From: Carboxylicivirga linearis
Lineage (GTDB): Bacteria; Bacteroidota; Bacteroidia; Bacteroidales; Marinilabiliaceae
Length of the DNA: 64,000 nt
Assembly: GCF_018271995.1 (NCBI RefSeq)
Contig: NZ_JAGUCO010000002.1
Coordinates: forward strand, 1 to 64,000
Direction: 5' to 3'
Under the pieces are notes generated by a model. The model made no database searches, was not told the DNA's origin, and saw only the letters and a list, made by a program, of their open reading frames with translations. Numbering within the stretch: the stretch's first letter is position 1; every line of letters begins with the position of its first letter. The position numbers and the translations under genes are program-made. This document shows positions 53,299-61,870 of this stretch, one piece after another.

Positions 53299-54093
53299 AT
53301 GAGTAATAAAAAACACGATTTAACCCTGGTTGCATTTAAAGAATTATTGGAAATAATGGATGAGTTACGCAGCAAATGTCCGTGGGATAAGGAACAGACG
53401 AATGAGTCGTTGCGCACTTTAACCATTGAAGAAACATACGAACTGGCCGATGCCATTATTAAAAACGATCCTAAATTAATTAGAAAGGAATTGGGAGATG
53501 TGCTTTTACACATTGTGTTTTATGCAAAAATAGGTTCTGAAACCAATGATTTTAATATGAAAGATGTGATTGAAGCTTTGAATGAGAAGTTGATATATCG
53601 TCATCCGCATATATTTGGTGAAGAAAAAGTTCAAGATGCACGTCAGGTGGAGGAGAACTGGGAGCAGTTAAAGTTGAAAGAAAAAGATGGTAATAAATCT
53701 GTTCTTTCAGGAGTGCCTATGAGTTTACCAGCCATGGTTAAAGCCAATCGTATTCAGGATAAAGCGCGGGGTGTTGGTTTCGATTGGGAACATAAAGAGC
53801 AGGTTTGGGATAAAGTGCATGAAGAATTGGATGAACTGAAGGTTGAAATTGCTCAAATGGATGAAGACAAAATTGAAGCCGTGTTTGGCGATTTATTGTT
53901 TTCAGTTATCAATGCAGCTCGTTTATATGGCGTAAATCCTGAAAATGCTTTGGAAAGAACCAACCGTAAATTTATTCATCGATTTAATTATCTGGAAGAA
54001 AAAACCATTAAGGCGGGAGTTGATTTAAAAGCTATGTCGCTCGAAGAAATGGATAAAATATGGAATGAAGCTAAAAAAACAGATGCTTTGTAA
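53299..54093 (+). CDS. mazG: nucleoside triphosphate pyrophosphohydrolase
   Basis: A 264-residue two-domain MazG that hydrolyses NTPs to NMP and pyrophosphate for house-cleaning. The first domain carries LRSKCPWDKEQT, the EETYELADAI motif (metal-binding Glu) and KELGDVLLHIVFYAKIG. The second repeats the pattern with HEELDELKVEI and FGDLLFSVINAARL. The length equals that of the E. coli enzyme. It is divergent from phoH and stands alone. Confidence 0.95.
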   Translation: MSNKKHDLTLVAFKELLEIMDELRSKCPWDKEQTNESLRTLTIEETYELADAIIKNDPKLIRKELGDVLLHIVFYAKIGSETNDFNMKDVIEALNEKLIYRHPHIFGEEKVQDARQVEENWEQLKLKEKDGNKSVLSGVPMSLPAMVKANRIQDKARGVGFDWEHKEQVWDKVHEELDELKVEIAQMDEDKIEAVFGDLLFSVINAARLYGVNPENALERTNRKFIHRFNYLEEKTIKAGVDLKAMSLEEMDKIWNEAKKTDAL

Positions 54094-54229
54094 CGTTCAT
54101 ATTATTAGCTATAAAAGGGGCGTGATAAGTTTTAAAGTTAATAATTGTTAAGTTTTGGCATAAAGTTTGAATTGGAATAGTCAGCTAATGCATTCAGCCT
54201 GATTACATGTCTAACTTAAACTAGAAGCC

Positions 54230-54856
54230 ATGAAAGCGAAACAATTATTATATACAGGTTTAATAGGGATCTTCATTTTATTTTCTGGTAATACAATTAC
54301 TTCACAAGAAAGAAGATCGGGCAGAAGTCAGGGGAAACGATCAAATGAGAATAGCCGAAGTCGCGTTAAACGTCAGTCAACACGCAATTATTCTTATCAG
54401 TCAAAAGCCCATAATAACAGTAATAAATACAAACAAAAGAAAGGAAATATACATCAACAGCATGCAGAAAATCATTGTCATTTAGGGTGTACAGTAGTTG
54501 ATCATCATCCTTCAAAAATGCATGTTCATAGTAAAGGCTATAATCATCATACACACTACAATCATTATGTGTATCACAGACGATTACCATCCAAACATTA
54601 CATTAGTTTTGCCATTGGTTATGATACCTTTTATCATTGCCAGGGAAGATTTTATACCTACGTGCCGGGCAGAGGATATCTTGAAATTGAATTGCAATTA
54701 CCAACCGTAAGGTATGCTCCCCATCATTGCCGTATTACAAGACTAAATGGTTATAATTACTATCATAATTCCGACTACTATTATATTCCGTTTGAAAATG
54801 GTTATTATAGAGTAAGAAACAATTCTGCTCAAGTAATTTGCCGAGTTCGGCATTAG
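54230..54856 (+). CDS. secreted His/Tyr-rich protein of unknown function
   Basis: A 208-residue protein with a signal peptide (about 1-25, TITSQ cleavage). A basic, Ser/Arg/Gln/Asn-rich, probably disordered segment (about 26-78) is followed by a dense His cluster at about 80-118 (HCHLGC, HHPSKMHVH, HHTHYNHY). The C-terminal 90 residues are Tyr-rich β-strand material with YYHNSDYYYIPFENGYYRV, which resembles the repeats of DUF6515-like secreted proteins (from memory). The His/Cys run could bind a transition metal. It is a single gene with its own terminator and no informative neighbours. Confidence 0.6.
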   Translation: MKAKQLLYTGLIGIFILFSGNTITSQERRSGRSQGKRSNENSRSRVKRQSTRNYSYQSKAHNNSNKYKQKKGNIHQQHAENHCHLGCTVVDHHPSKMHVHSKGYNHHTHYNHYVYHRRLPSKHYISFAIGYDTFYHCQGRFYTYVPGRGYLEIELQLPTVRYAPHHCRITRLNGYNYYHNSDYYYIPFENGYYRVRNNSAQVICRVRH

Positions 54857-54880
54857 AATATAATAGATTGAAAATGAATA

Positions 54881-54908
54881 AAACCCGTTAAATTTTAACG
54901 GGTTTTTC
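54881..54908 (+). terminator. rho-independent terminator after the His-rich gene
   Basis: AAACCCGTTAAA pairs with TTTAACGGGTTT and continues into TTCTTT. Confidence 0.85.
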
Positions 54909-54972
54909 TTTATTAAATGTTAAGAGTTCAAAAATCTGATAAAAATCACATAGACAATTAATAATAAGAAGG

Positions 54973-54980
54973 TATTTTTG
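54973..54980 (+). promoter_or_regulatory. -7 element of the formate-THF ligase gene
   Basis: TATTTTTG matches TAnnTTTG, 50 bases before the ATG at 55031. No convincing -33 TTG. Confidence 0.45.
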
Positions 54981-55030
54981 CAGCTTCAAATTCGAAGGGA
55001 GTAAAAACTGATTATTAAGAGTAGTTATCA

Positions 55031-56725
55031 ATGGAATTGAATACAACCAAAACAATTAAAACAGATTTAGAGATTGCCCAGTCGGCTCAAATGCAGCATA
55101 TCTCAAAAATTGCCGCTAAACTGAACATAGATGAGGACGACCTTGAGCTTTATGGAAAGTATAAAGCTAAACTACCTTTAAATCTGATTGATGAAGATAA
55201 GGTTAAATCAAATAAATTAATTCTGGTAACTGCTCTAACTCCAACACCTGCGGGAGAAGGCAAAACAACCGTTTCGATTGGTTTAACGGAAGGATTAAAT
55301 AAAATTGGTAAACAAGCTACTGCTGTTCTGCGCGAGCCTTCGTTGGGACCGGTTTTTGGAATTAAAGGTGGAGCAGCAGGAGGAGGTTACTCGCAGGTGG
55401 TACCAATGGAAGATATCAACCTTCATTTTACAGGTGATTTCTCAGCCATTGAAAAGGCAAATAACCTTTTGTCTGCATTAATAGATAACAATATTCAAAG
55501 TAGAAGCCGAAGCTTAAATATCGATCCTCGTACAGTGGTTTGGAAGCGTGTGATTGATATGAATGATAGAGCTTTGCGCGATATAACAATTGGCTTGGGT
55601 GGAACTGCCAATGGTATTCCTCGTCAGGATGGTTTTAACATTACTGCTGCATCTGAGGTGATGGCCATTCTTTGTATGGCAACAAGTCTGGATGATTTAA
55701 AAGAGCGTTTAGGTAATATATTTGTTGGATTTACTTTTGATAAAAAGCCGGTTTATGCGCGTGATTTAAATGCACAAGGACCAATGGCTTTATTGTTAAA
55801 AGATGCCATTAAACCTAATTTGGTTCAAACATTGGAAGGAAATCCTGCCATTATTCATGGCGGACCTTTTGCTAATATCGCTCAGGGAACCAATACTATT
55901 TTGGCAACTAAAATGGGCTTATCATTATCTGATTATGTAGTAACCGAAGCTGGTTTTGGTGCTGATTTAGGAGCTGAAAAATTCTTAAATATCAAATCAG
56001 TTGCGGGTGATTTAAGTCCGGATACAATGGTGATTGTGGCTACTATCAGGGCTTTACGTCATCATGGTGGTGCTGTTAAAGAAGAATATGACATGCCTAG
56101 CAAAGCAAGAGTTGAGGCTGGATTTGCCAATCTTGAAAAGCACATCGAAAATGCACTTAAGTTTGGTTTAAAACCTGTTGTGGCCATTAATAACTTTGTG
56201 TCTGATAGCGAGGAAGAAATTGCATTAGTCAAATGTCGATGCAAAGAGATGGGCGTAAAAGCTGTTGTTAGTCAGGGCTGGGGACTTGGCGGAGATGGTA
56301 CAATGGAGTTAGCTCAGGCGGTTGTAGAAGCCATTGAGCAGGGAGAAAGTCAGTTTAGACCATTGTACAATTATCAATCACCAGTTATTGAGAAGATTGA
56401 AACCATTGCGCGCGAAATTTATGGTGCTGATGGTGTGGATTTTTCAAAACAAGCTTTGGCTGATATAAAGAAGATTGAGTCTTTGGGATTAGATAAATTG
56501 CCTGTTTGTATGGCAAAAACTCAAAAATCATTTTCAGATAATGATAAACTAATAGGAAGACCATCAGGATTTAATGTTACAGTAAGAGAATTTGAATTTG
56601 CTGCCGGTGCTGGATTTTTGATACCTATTTTGGGTAAAATGATGCGTATGCCGGGACTTCCGGCCGTGCCTGCTGCTGAAGGAATGGATATTAATACTGA
56701 AGGGGTTATTACCGGTTTGTCATAA
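55031..56725 (+). CDS. fhs: formate--tetrahydrofolate ligase
   Basis: A 564-residue ATP-dependent ligase that makes 10-formyl-THF from formate and THF. The TPTPAGEGKTT nucleotide loop at 70-80, LREPSLGPVFGIKGGAAGGGYSQ-type core (about 98-120), the HGGPFANIAQGTNT motif and the FGADLGAEKF segment are diagnostic. The length is normal. It can use the formate released by pyruvate formate-lyase for purine and other one-carbon needs. It is monocistronic with a good terminator. Confidence 0.97.
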   Translation: MELNTTKTIKTDLEIAQSAQMQHISKIAAKLNIDEDDLELYGKYKAKLPLNLIDEDKVKSNKLILVTALTPTPAGEGKTTVSIGLTEGLNKIGKQATAVLREPSLGPVFGIKGGAAGGGYSQVVPMEDINLHFTGDFSAIEKANNLLSALIDNNIQSRSRSLNIDPRTVVWKRVIDMNDRALRDITIGLGGTANGIPRQDGFNITAASEVMAILCMATSLDDLKERLGNIFVGFTFDKKPVYARDLNAQGPMALLLKDAIKPNLVQTLEGNPAIIHGGPFANIAQGTNTILATKMGLSLSDYVVTEAGFGADLGAEKFLNIKSVAGDLSPDTMVIVATIRALRHHGGAVKEEYDMPSKARVEAGFANLEKHIENALKFGLKPVVAINNFVSDSEEEIALVKCRCKEMGVKAVVSQGWGLGGDGTMELAQAVVEAIEQGESQFRPLYNYQSPVIEKIETIAREIYGADGVDFSKQALADIKKIESLGLDKLPVCMAKTQKSFSDNDKLIGRPSGFNVTVREFEFAAGAGFLIPILGKMMRMPGLPAVPAAEGMDINTEGVITGLS

Positions 56726-56749
56726 CATCTTATTTATTTATATATATGC

Positions 56750-56779
56750 AAAAGGCTGCCTTATAGGTAGCCTTTTGAT
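56750..56779 (+). terminator. rho-independent terminator after fhs
   Basis: AAAAGGCTGCC pairs with GGTAGCCTTTT (one G-U) around TTATA. Confidence 0.8.
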
Positions 56780-56899
56780 TTTTAGCTAGGTAGTGTTTGT
56801 TGTTCTGTGTAATATTACTAAAATCATTATCGTAATATTTCTTGGAGATTAAAATATCTTTTATATATTTAAGGCGGAAACAACTAACTAATATCCGAA

Positions 56900-57367
56900 A
56901 TGTATAAATCTACCTACACTGCCAATAGGCTCAATTTGAGCTTTATATCTTATTTTATTGCCTGTATTGTCCTCTCTGTATTTTATATTGAAACGGGCTT
57001 AATTGCTTTAGCCATAGGTGTTACAGCCTTAACTTACTCAGCAGGTTTAGAGATTGATGTTAAGAATAATCGTTACCGTAACTATTCCAAAATTTTAGGA
57101 TATAATTTAGGTGGGTGGAAACACTTACCACCTGTTAAATATGTATCTGTGGTGCGTTACATCTCAGTAAGTGATGCTGATAGTGGAGAGTCAGATTCCA
57201 GTGATTATCAGTATAAATTAATTTTAGCTGTGGATGATCACAAACGAGTTGTGAAATTAACATCATTAGAAAAAGAAAAAGCAATTGAAGAGGCTTTGAA
57301 AATAGGAGAGATGTTTGATTTAAAAGTGTATGATTGCACCACTCCTGAAAAGAAATGGATTAGATAA
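56900..57367 (+). CDS. small membrane protein of unknown function
   Basis: A 155-residue protein with two N-terminal membrane segments (about 13-30 and 33-50) and a soluble C-terminal domain with β-strands (NRYRNYSKILGYNLGGWKHLPPVKYVSVVRYI) and a final helix. This shape (membrane hairpin plus a PH-like soluble part) recurs in unnamed Bacteroidota proteins. I do not recognise a family with a known function. It is monocistronic. Confidence 0.6.
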   Translation: MYKSTYTANRLNLSFISYFIACIVLSVFYIETGLIALAIGVTALTYSAGLEIDVKNNRYRNYSKILGYNLGGWKHLPPVKYVSVVRYISVSDADSGESDSSDYQYKLILAVDDHKRVVKLTSLEKEKAIEEALKIGEMFDLKVYDCTTPEKKWIR

Positions 57368-57385
57368 GTTTACAACATGATGCAT

Positions 57386-57424
57386 AAAAAAAGCCCCTTC
57401 AGAACTATTCCGAAGAGGCTTTTC
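57386..57424. terminator. terminator hairpin, mainly useful on the minus strand
   Basis: AAAAGCCCCTTC pairs with GAAGAGGCTTTT (a one-base mismatch). On the minus strand it is followed by seven T; on the plus strand by TTTTC. It can close the 56900 gene and the minus-strand TonB operon. Confidence 0.7.
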
Positions 57425-57599
57425 ATATTAAGAAGTAATAATTAAAATGACTCTTGTTTGCTTCCTAAAAACTATGTGCAACGGTAAAGTTGTCTCCAGC
57501 AGTTTCGGTATCAGGTTTCTGGTTTTATGAATATTCAAATTTGTAATACTTCTCATACTCGTTGAGGCCGAATAGGTCTAGCAATTGACATTATAAAAA

Positions 57600-59984
57600 T
57601 TAGAGTATGTTACTTAATTTAATTCCAAAATAGACTGTTCTGGGATTCATTGGGCCATATACATACGCTGGATCTCTGTCAACTCCATTATCAAAATCAT
57701 TCTGATATGAATTGAAAATGTTTTTCACACCACCGAAGAATTTAAAAGGTAATCCTCCTATTTTCATCTGATATTCAGCTTTCAGGCCTAGATCAAAAAA
57801 GGAAGGAGTGGTACGGATGGCTCCTTCAATATCATCCTCAACAATTATGTTGTCATCCTCAGTGAAATTATTTCCGTAGTAAGCAATTTTCATCTTACCG
57901 GTGTAGGTACCTGTAGCAATAAGACACAAATTTGGGATAACATCATAATCAAATGAAAAGAAACCATAGTCATTAGGCGTTCTTAAAAAATCTTTCTCAC
58001 CTAACTCCTGAGCAGATCCAAAAGTGCTTGTTTGCTTGGTGAAGCCTGCTTTAAAGTAAATTTTATTTATAGGAGATACAGTTGCCTCAAAGTTAACTCC
58101 TTTTACCGTAGCTCCGTTTTCATCATTACTTCTTATGTAGGTAGTAACTCCAGTTGATTCATCATATTCCGGTGTTGAAGCAAAGGCATCACTTAGTTTA
58201 GTATAAAAACCTTCGGCTAGTAATCCTATGTTCCAGGTACCTAACTGTTTATTAAAATCCAGTGAAGACATGTAGCTATGGCTGGTTTCTTGTTTAAGGT
58301 TGGCATCGTTAGCATGTACCACTTTTCTCGATCCGGATGTTTCAATATGTAAATCTTCATCAAACACCTGTGGTGCGCGATATCCTTGAGAATAACTGGC
58401 TCGCCATTGCAATTCAGGAAGTATATCCCAAAGAACATTGGCGCGCGGGCTGAATACATTACCACTATTGTTACCTTCTTTATGTTCCAAATCAGTTATT
58501 TCGTATCTGTCAAAACGAGCGCCTAACGATACTTTTACTTTACCTAATTTACGGTCGTATTGAGCAAAAACACCATAAACACTCTTTTTTTGATCTGTTA
58601 TAAGTGTATTAGGTATGTGTTCGCCTGTTTCAATATCGTAATAACCTAATTTGTTATCTTCTAGAACGTCATTAACAGCCTCAATACCTGTAATGATAGA
58701 GTTATCACCAAAATCTGATTTGAACTGCGTACCTATGTTGTAAGTAAGACCGTCGGTTTGGCCATAATCGGCAAGGCTTTGATTCGCTCCATAATAGGAT
58801 GCTCTGTCGACATTTTGTGCTGATCCGTAAACCGACCACATGCTTCCTGTACCAACAAATCGTTCGTAAGTTAATGCAGTGGTTGTGATTTTATGATCTA
58901 CTGCCTCAGCAATATTAGCTTCGTGTTTAGGATACTCGAATTTATCACCTCCGCGACGCTCTTCATTCATACGAATAAAATCGAGTGTTATTTTACTTCT
59001 GTAATCAATACGATGATTTAAACGTGCTCCCAAGGTTAAATTATCTATTGCAGATATTTCAGAGTAGGAATCATTATTAGCATCATACGGATCTCTGCTT
59101 CTCATAAAACCAAACAAAGCCAATCCTGTTTTTTTATCCTCGCTAACAATGGTTGCGTTCATATTGGCAGAATAATCTGAAGCGGTTGCATCACCTGTGC
59201 CAACTCCAATCGAACTATACTGTGTGCTGATATCGTATGAATTAGAAATCGGATCTTTCGTTATTAAGTTAATAGTTCCAGCTACTGCATTACTACCGTA
59301 CAAGGCTGATCCGCCACCTCTGATTACTTCAATGCGCTCAATCATACTGGCAGGCATCAGCTCTAAACCATACACACCGGCCAGGTTACTAAAAATGGCT
59401 CTGTTATTAATTAAAACCTGCGAATGAGCACCATCCATTCCGTTCATGCGAACCTGTGTGAAACCACAGTTCTGGCAATTGTTTTCTAAACGCAATCCGG
59501 GTACGTAATTCAGGCCTTCACCAATGGAAATTGACTCTGAGTTTTGTAATAACTTTGGGGTAACAGTATTGACAATTACTGATGCATCGGTACGTTTGGT
59601 TTCTTTTCTGTCTGCTGTAACAACAACTTGTTCTAGTCCCAACACGTCACTTTCTAAATCAAATTTGATGTTGGCAATTTTTCCTGCTTCAAAACGAATT
59701 ACTTTTTCTACCGGTTTAAATCCGATGGCTTGAGCTTTTACTATGAATTCTCCTTCAGGGATATGACCTAATTCAAAAGCTCCTTCTAAATCTGAAGCAG
59801 CACCTAAGGTGGTATTGTCAATGGTAATAGTTGCGAAGGGTAATGCTTCTCCGTCGGCATTAACAGTTCCTTCAAGGCGACAAACTGGTTCTGGCGGAGC
59901 AGTCTGACTGTATAAAGTTTCAATATGGGTTGTAAAAATACATAGTAAAGCCATAAGAATGACATACAAACGATTCTTATTCAT
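57600..59984 (-). CDS. TonB-dependent outer-membrane receptor with a CxxC plug motif
   Basis: A 794-residue receptor with a signal peptide (about 1-27), a carboxypeptidase-regulatory-like domain (about 35-110), the TonB-box-like LEQVVVTADRKE, a plug domain and a 22-strand barrel ending in FGIKLSNIL. It is the shorter, siderophore/metal type of receptor and not SusC. The plug has NNCQNCGFTQ (Cys170, Cys173) followed by MNGMDGAHSQVLINNRAI. From memory, this CxxC plug is seen in Bacteroidota receptors with metal-linked contexts. The gene is 19 bases after the small His-rich protein gene and transcribed with it. Likely cargo is a metal or metal complex (inference). Confidence 0.87.
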   Translation of the reverse strand: MNKNRLYVILMALLCIFTTHIETLYSQTAPPEPVCRLEGTVNADGEALPFATITIDNTTLGAASDLEGAFELGHIPEGEFIVKAQAIGFKPVEKVIRFEAGKIANIKFDLESDVLGLEQVVVTADRKETKRTDASVIVNTVTPKLLQNSESISIGEGLNYVPGLRLENNCQNCGFTQVRMNGMDGAHSQVLINNRAIFSNLAGVYGLELMPASMIERIEVIRGGGSALYGSNAVAGTINLITKDPISNSYDISTQYSSIGVGTGDATASDYSANMNATIVSEDKKTGLALFGFMRSRDPYDANNDSYSEISAIDNLTLGARLNHRIDYRSKITLDFIRMNEERRGGDKFEYPKHEANIAEAVDHKITTTALTYERFVGTGSMWSVYGSAQNVDRASYYGANQSLADYGQTDGLTYNIGTQFKSDFGDNSIITGIEAVNDVLEDNKLGYYDIETGEHIPNTLITDQKKSVYGVFAQYDRKLGKVKVSLGARFDRYEITDLEHKEGNNSGNVFSPRANVLWDILPELQWRASYSQGYRAPQVFDEDLHIETSGSRKVVHANDANLKQETSHSYMSSLDFNKQLGTWNIGLLAEGFYTKLSDAFASTPEYDESTGVTTYIRSNDENGATVKGVNFEATVSPINKIYFKAGFTKQTSTFGSAQELGEKDFLRTPNDYGFFSFDYDVIPNLCLIATGTYTGKMKIAYYGNNFTEDDNIIVEDDIEGAIRTTPSFFDLGLKAEYQMKIGGLPFKFFGGVKNIFNSYQNDFDNGVDRDPAYVYGPMNPRTVYFGIKLSNIL

Positions 59985-60003
59985 CTGGTTATTTTTTAAT
60001 TTG

Positions 60004-60393
60004 TTATTTTTTTTGGTAATCGGGGATCAATTCAATAAAAATGAAATAACCAATAGGAGGGGCTCTTCCAGATTGATTGTTGGAATCAATGGACGCATTA
60101 AATCTTACGACAAAAGTATCGTAAGTAAATGTGAGAAATAACGGACTATCCTGAATCAGTTTTGGTATATCAAATCCGGTTAATAATTGGAGTTGTTCGT
60201 AAAAACTGAATTGATAATCGTTATGCGAATGATTACCAGCATTGGGGTGGGCATGATGAAGAATTTTTCCATCAGCAGTTTTATGTGTGTGAAAGAACAG
60301 AGCGTTATTAGCCACTTGCATGAGAAAACACAATGCAAGTAAGAAGCTAATTCGCTTTAATATATTCTGGTATTTAATATACTCTTTTTTCAC
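60004..60393 (-). CDS. His-rich, signal-anchored small protein upstream of a TonB receptor
   Basis: A 130-residue protein. I prefer the GTG at 60393, which gives a normal signal peptide (KKEYIKYQNILKRISFLLALCFLM). The ATG at 60435 lies inside a perfect palindrome and upstream of the promoter. The region after the signal holds a dense His motif (FFHTHKTADG, HHAHPNAGNHSHND). The rest is a β-like segment ending in YFIFIELIPDYQKK. Similar short proteins with HxHxxxxG...HAHP motifs occur near TonB receptors in other Bacteroidota, as I recall. A periplasmic metal (perhaps zinc) chaperone role is inferred. It lies 19 bases before the receptor gene. Confidence 0.6.
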   Translation of the reverse strand: MKKEYIKYQNILKRISFLLALCFLMQVANNALFFHTHKTADGKILHHAHPNAGNHSHNDYQFSFYEQLQLLTGFDIPKLIQDSPLFLTFTYDTFVVRFNASIDSNNQSGRAPPIGYFIFIELIPDYQKK

Positions 60394-60397
60394 ATTA

Positions 60398-60428
60398 CAA
60401 AAATGAAAAAATTCTTTAATACCACAAA
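60398..60428 (-). promoter_or_regulatory. promoter of the His-rich/TonB receptor operon (TTTG-N19-CATTTTTG)
   Basis: On the minus strand TTTG (60428-60425) and CATTTTTG (60405-60398) are spaced by 19 bases. The start would be around 60392, at or next to the GTG codon, implying a leaderless or very short 5' end. Confidence 0.5.
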
Positions 60429-60447
60429 TCCCCATTAATGGGGATTT
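60426..60447. promoter_or_regulatory. perfect 22-bp palindrome overlapping the promoter -33 element
   Basis: AAATCCCC and GGGGATTT flank the self-complementary ATTAAT core, so all 22 bases are symmetric. The palindrome overlaps three bases of the -33 TTTG of the His-rich/TonB promoter, the usual place for a repressor. There is no T-run that would make it a terminator. It does not match Fur-type GATAATGATAATC. Confidence 0.65.
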
Positions 60448-60477
60448 TAAATATTTAGATATTATTCACTTTAAATA

Positions 60478-60509
60478 AAATAACCACCCTTTAAAAAGAG
60501 TGGTTATTT
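60478..60509 (-). terminator. rho-independent terminator after the porin genes
   Basis: AAATAACCAC pairs with GTGGTTATTT, with inner CTTT/AAAG pairing. On the minus strand a T-rich tract follows. Confidence 0.7.
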
Positions 60510-60561
60510 GTATTTAATCCAATGAATACATTTTTATCTGTATCGTTTTATTGGTGCTTGT

Positions 60562-61809
60562 TTAATAATTTACTTGTAATTGTATTCGAAGCAATCGTCC
60601 GCTTTGTTGGTTAATAGGATTAGCCATATCTTCGTAACGTCTGTCGGCAATAGTGTAGATTCCCACTACTTCAAAGGCTTTAATAGGTTGCCATTCTATT
60701 CCCAATTCTAATTCCTTAACAGTGTAGCTTCTGGCATCTAACTCAAATTTCTTACCGCCATCGTAATACATGGCTTTTACAAATGGTAAAATTTCTTGTT
60801 TTTTATGCTGAATGCGATACATCACCTGTGCATAGCCACCATGAAGTTGTTCAATTCCTATTGAACCTGAGTTGTTAGTTGCGTCAAAAGCAAATTCCGG
60901 ACCTTTACCAACATTATACTCTGCCTGAAAACCAAAAGGCTGAGGGTAGTAGATAATACTGGCTGCTATACGTTGATCTCTGAAGAGTTGATCGTAAGCA
61001 TCTTTTTCCGAAATACTTCCATCATTATTTCTTACTTTAACTCCATCAGAAACAGAGGTGGTTACATACTGACCTGTATATCCTTGTATACCCAACTCAA
61101 GGTATTGTCCTGATTCGAACTCCATAGGATAAGTAAAACGCATAGCAATATGTGGTATCTTTTTAGCATTAGGTACAATGCTATTTCCTCTTTGACCGTT
61201 GTATATCATAGTATAAAACATACCATAGTCACCCGATCCTTTCAATCCTTTCTTTTTTAAATCGCTAAATCGCTTACGAATTTCTACAGGGGCATAGTGG
61301 ATACCAATACCCATATCACGCTCATCTTTAACTGCACTGTTTAAGGGATCGTTACGATCCAGTGCCAAACGATTTTGTGATGATTGCAGGTTTTCAAAGC
61401 CAAAAGGAATTTTACTTTGACCACCTCGTACTCTCCACTTTCCTGCTTCATCAAGAAAATAATCGAAATAGGCATCTCTTAATTGTCCCAGGTTTTTGCC
61501 ATCAGCTGCAAAATCAGCTTGAAAATAGAAATACAGTCTGGGATGTATTTGCCCGCTTATCTTCATGCGCATTCGACGTAACGAGAAGCCATCAAAACCA
61601 CCGTATGTTCGGTCACCTTGTGGATTTTCCATGTCTGGATTCGTTTTAAACAAGTCGTTGTTACGCAGCTGCATGTAACCACTTATTTTAACTTTTTCAA
61701 ACCATTCTTTAGCCCTTTGGGTATCTAGGGTATTCTGTTGCTCTTCCTGAGCATGGGTAATTTGGATAAGTAAAGTGCTAATAACAATTAGCCATAACTT
61801 TGCTTTCAT
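60562..61809 (-). CDS. phosphate-selective porin (OprO/OprP family)
   Basis: A 415-residue outer-membrane porin with a signal peptide (MKAKLWLIV start, THAQ cleavage) and an OprP-like barrel. The features are SLRRMRMKISGQIHPRLYFYFQADF, the LRDAYFDYFLDE segment, and GGQSKIPFGFENLQSS (the KxPFG loop). The C-terminus ends with QLQVNY. I use the ATG at 61809 rather than an upstream ATG at 61830. OprP-type porins pass phosphate or polyphosphate. The neighbouring PiT transporter fits that role. Confidence 0.87.
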   Translation of the reverse strand: MKAKLWLIVISTLLIQITHAQEEQQNTLDTQRAKEWFEKVKISGYMQLRNNDLFKTNPDMENPQGDRTYGGFDGFSLRRMRMKISGQIHPRLYFYFQADFAADGKNLGQLRDAYFDYFLDEAGKWRVRGGQSKIPFGFENLQSSQNRLALDRNDPLNSAVKDERDMGIGIHYAPVEIRKRFSDLKKKGLKGSGDYGMFYTMIYNGQRGNSIVPNAKKIPHIAMRFTYPMEFESGQYLELGIQGYTGQYVTTSVSDGVKVRNNDGSISEKDAYDQLFRDQRIAASIIYYPQPFGFQAEYNVGKGPEFAFDATNNSGSIGIEQLHGGYAQVMYRIQHKKQEILPFVKAMYYDGGKKFELDARSYTVKELELGIEWQPIKAFEVVGIYTIADRRYEDMANPINQQSGRLLRIQLQVNY

Positions 61810-61870
61810 CTTATTTCTTTTTTTGTGCAAAAAGGTTGGTAACTGAATTGTTACCGGTAGTTTAAATTAA

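Noticed and set aside
60394-60435. ATG at 60435 as start of the His-rich protein
   Set aside because: It lies inside the 22-bp palindrome and upstream of the predicted transcription start; the GTG at 60393 gives a normal signal peptide.
60426-60447. 22-bp palindrome as a terminator of the porin operon
   Set aside because: No T-run follows on either strand, and a proper terminator for the porin genes already lies at 60478-60509.
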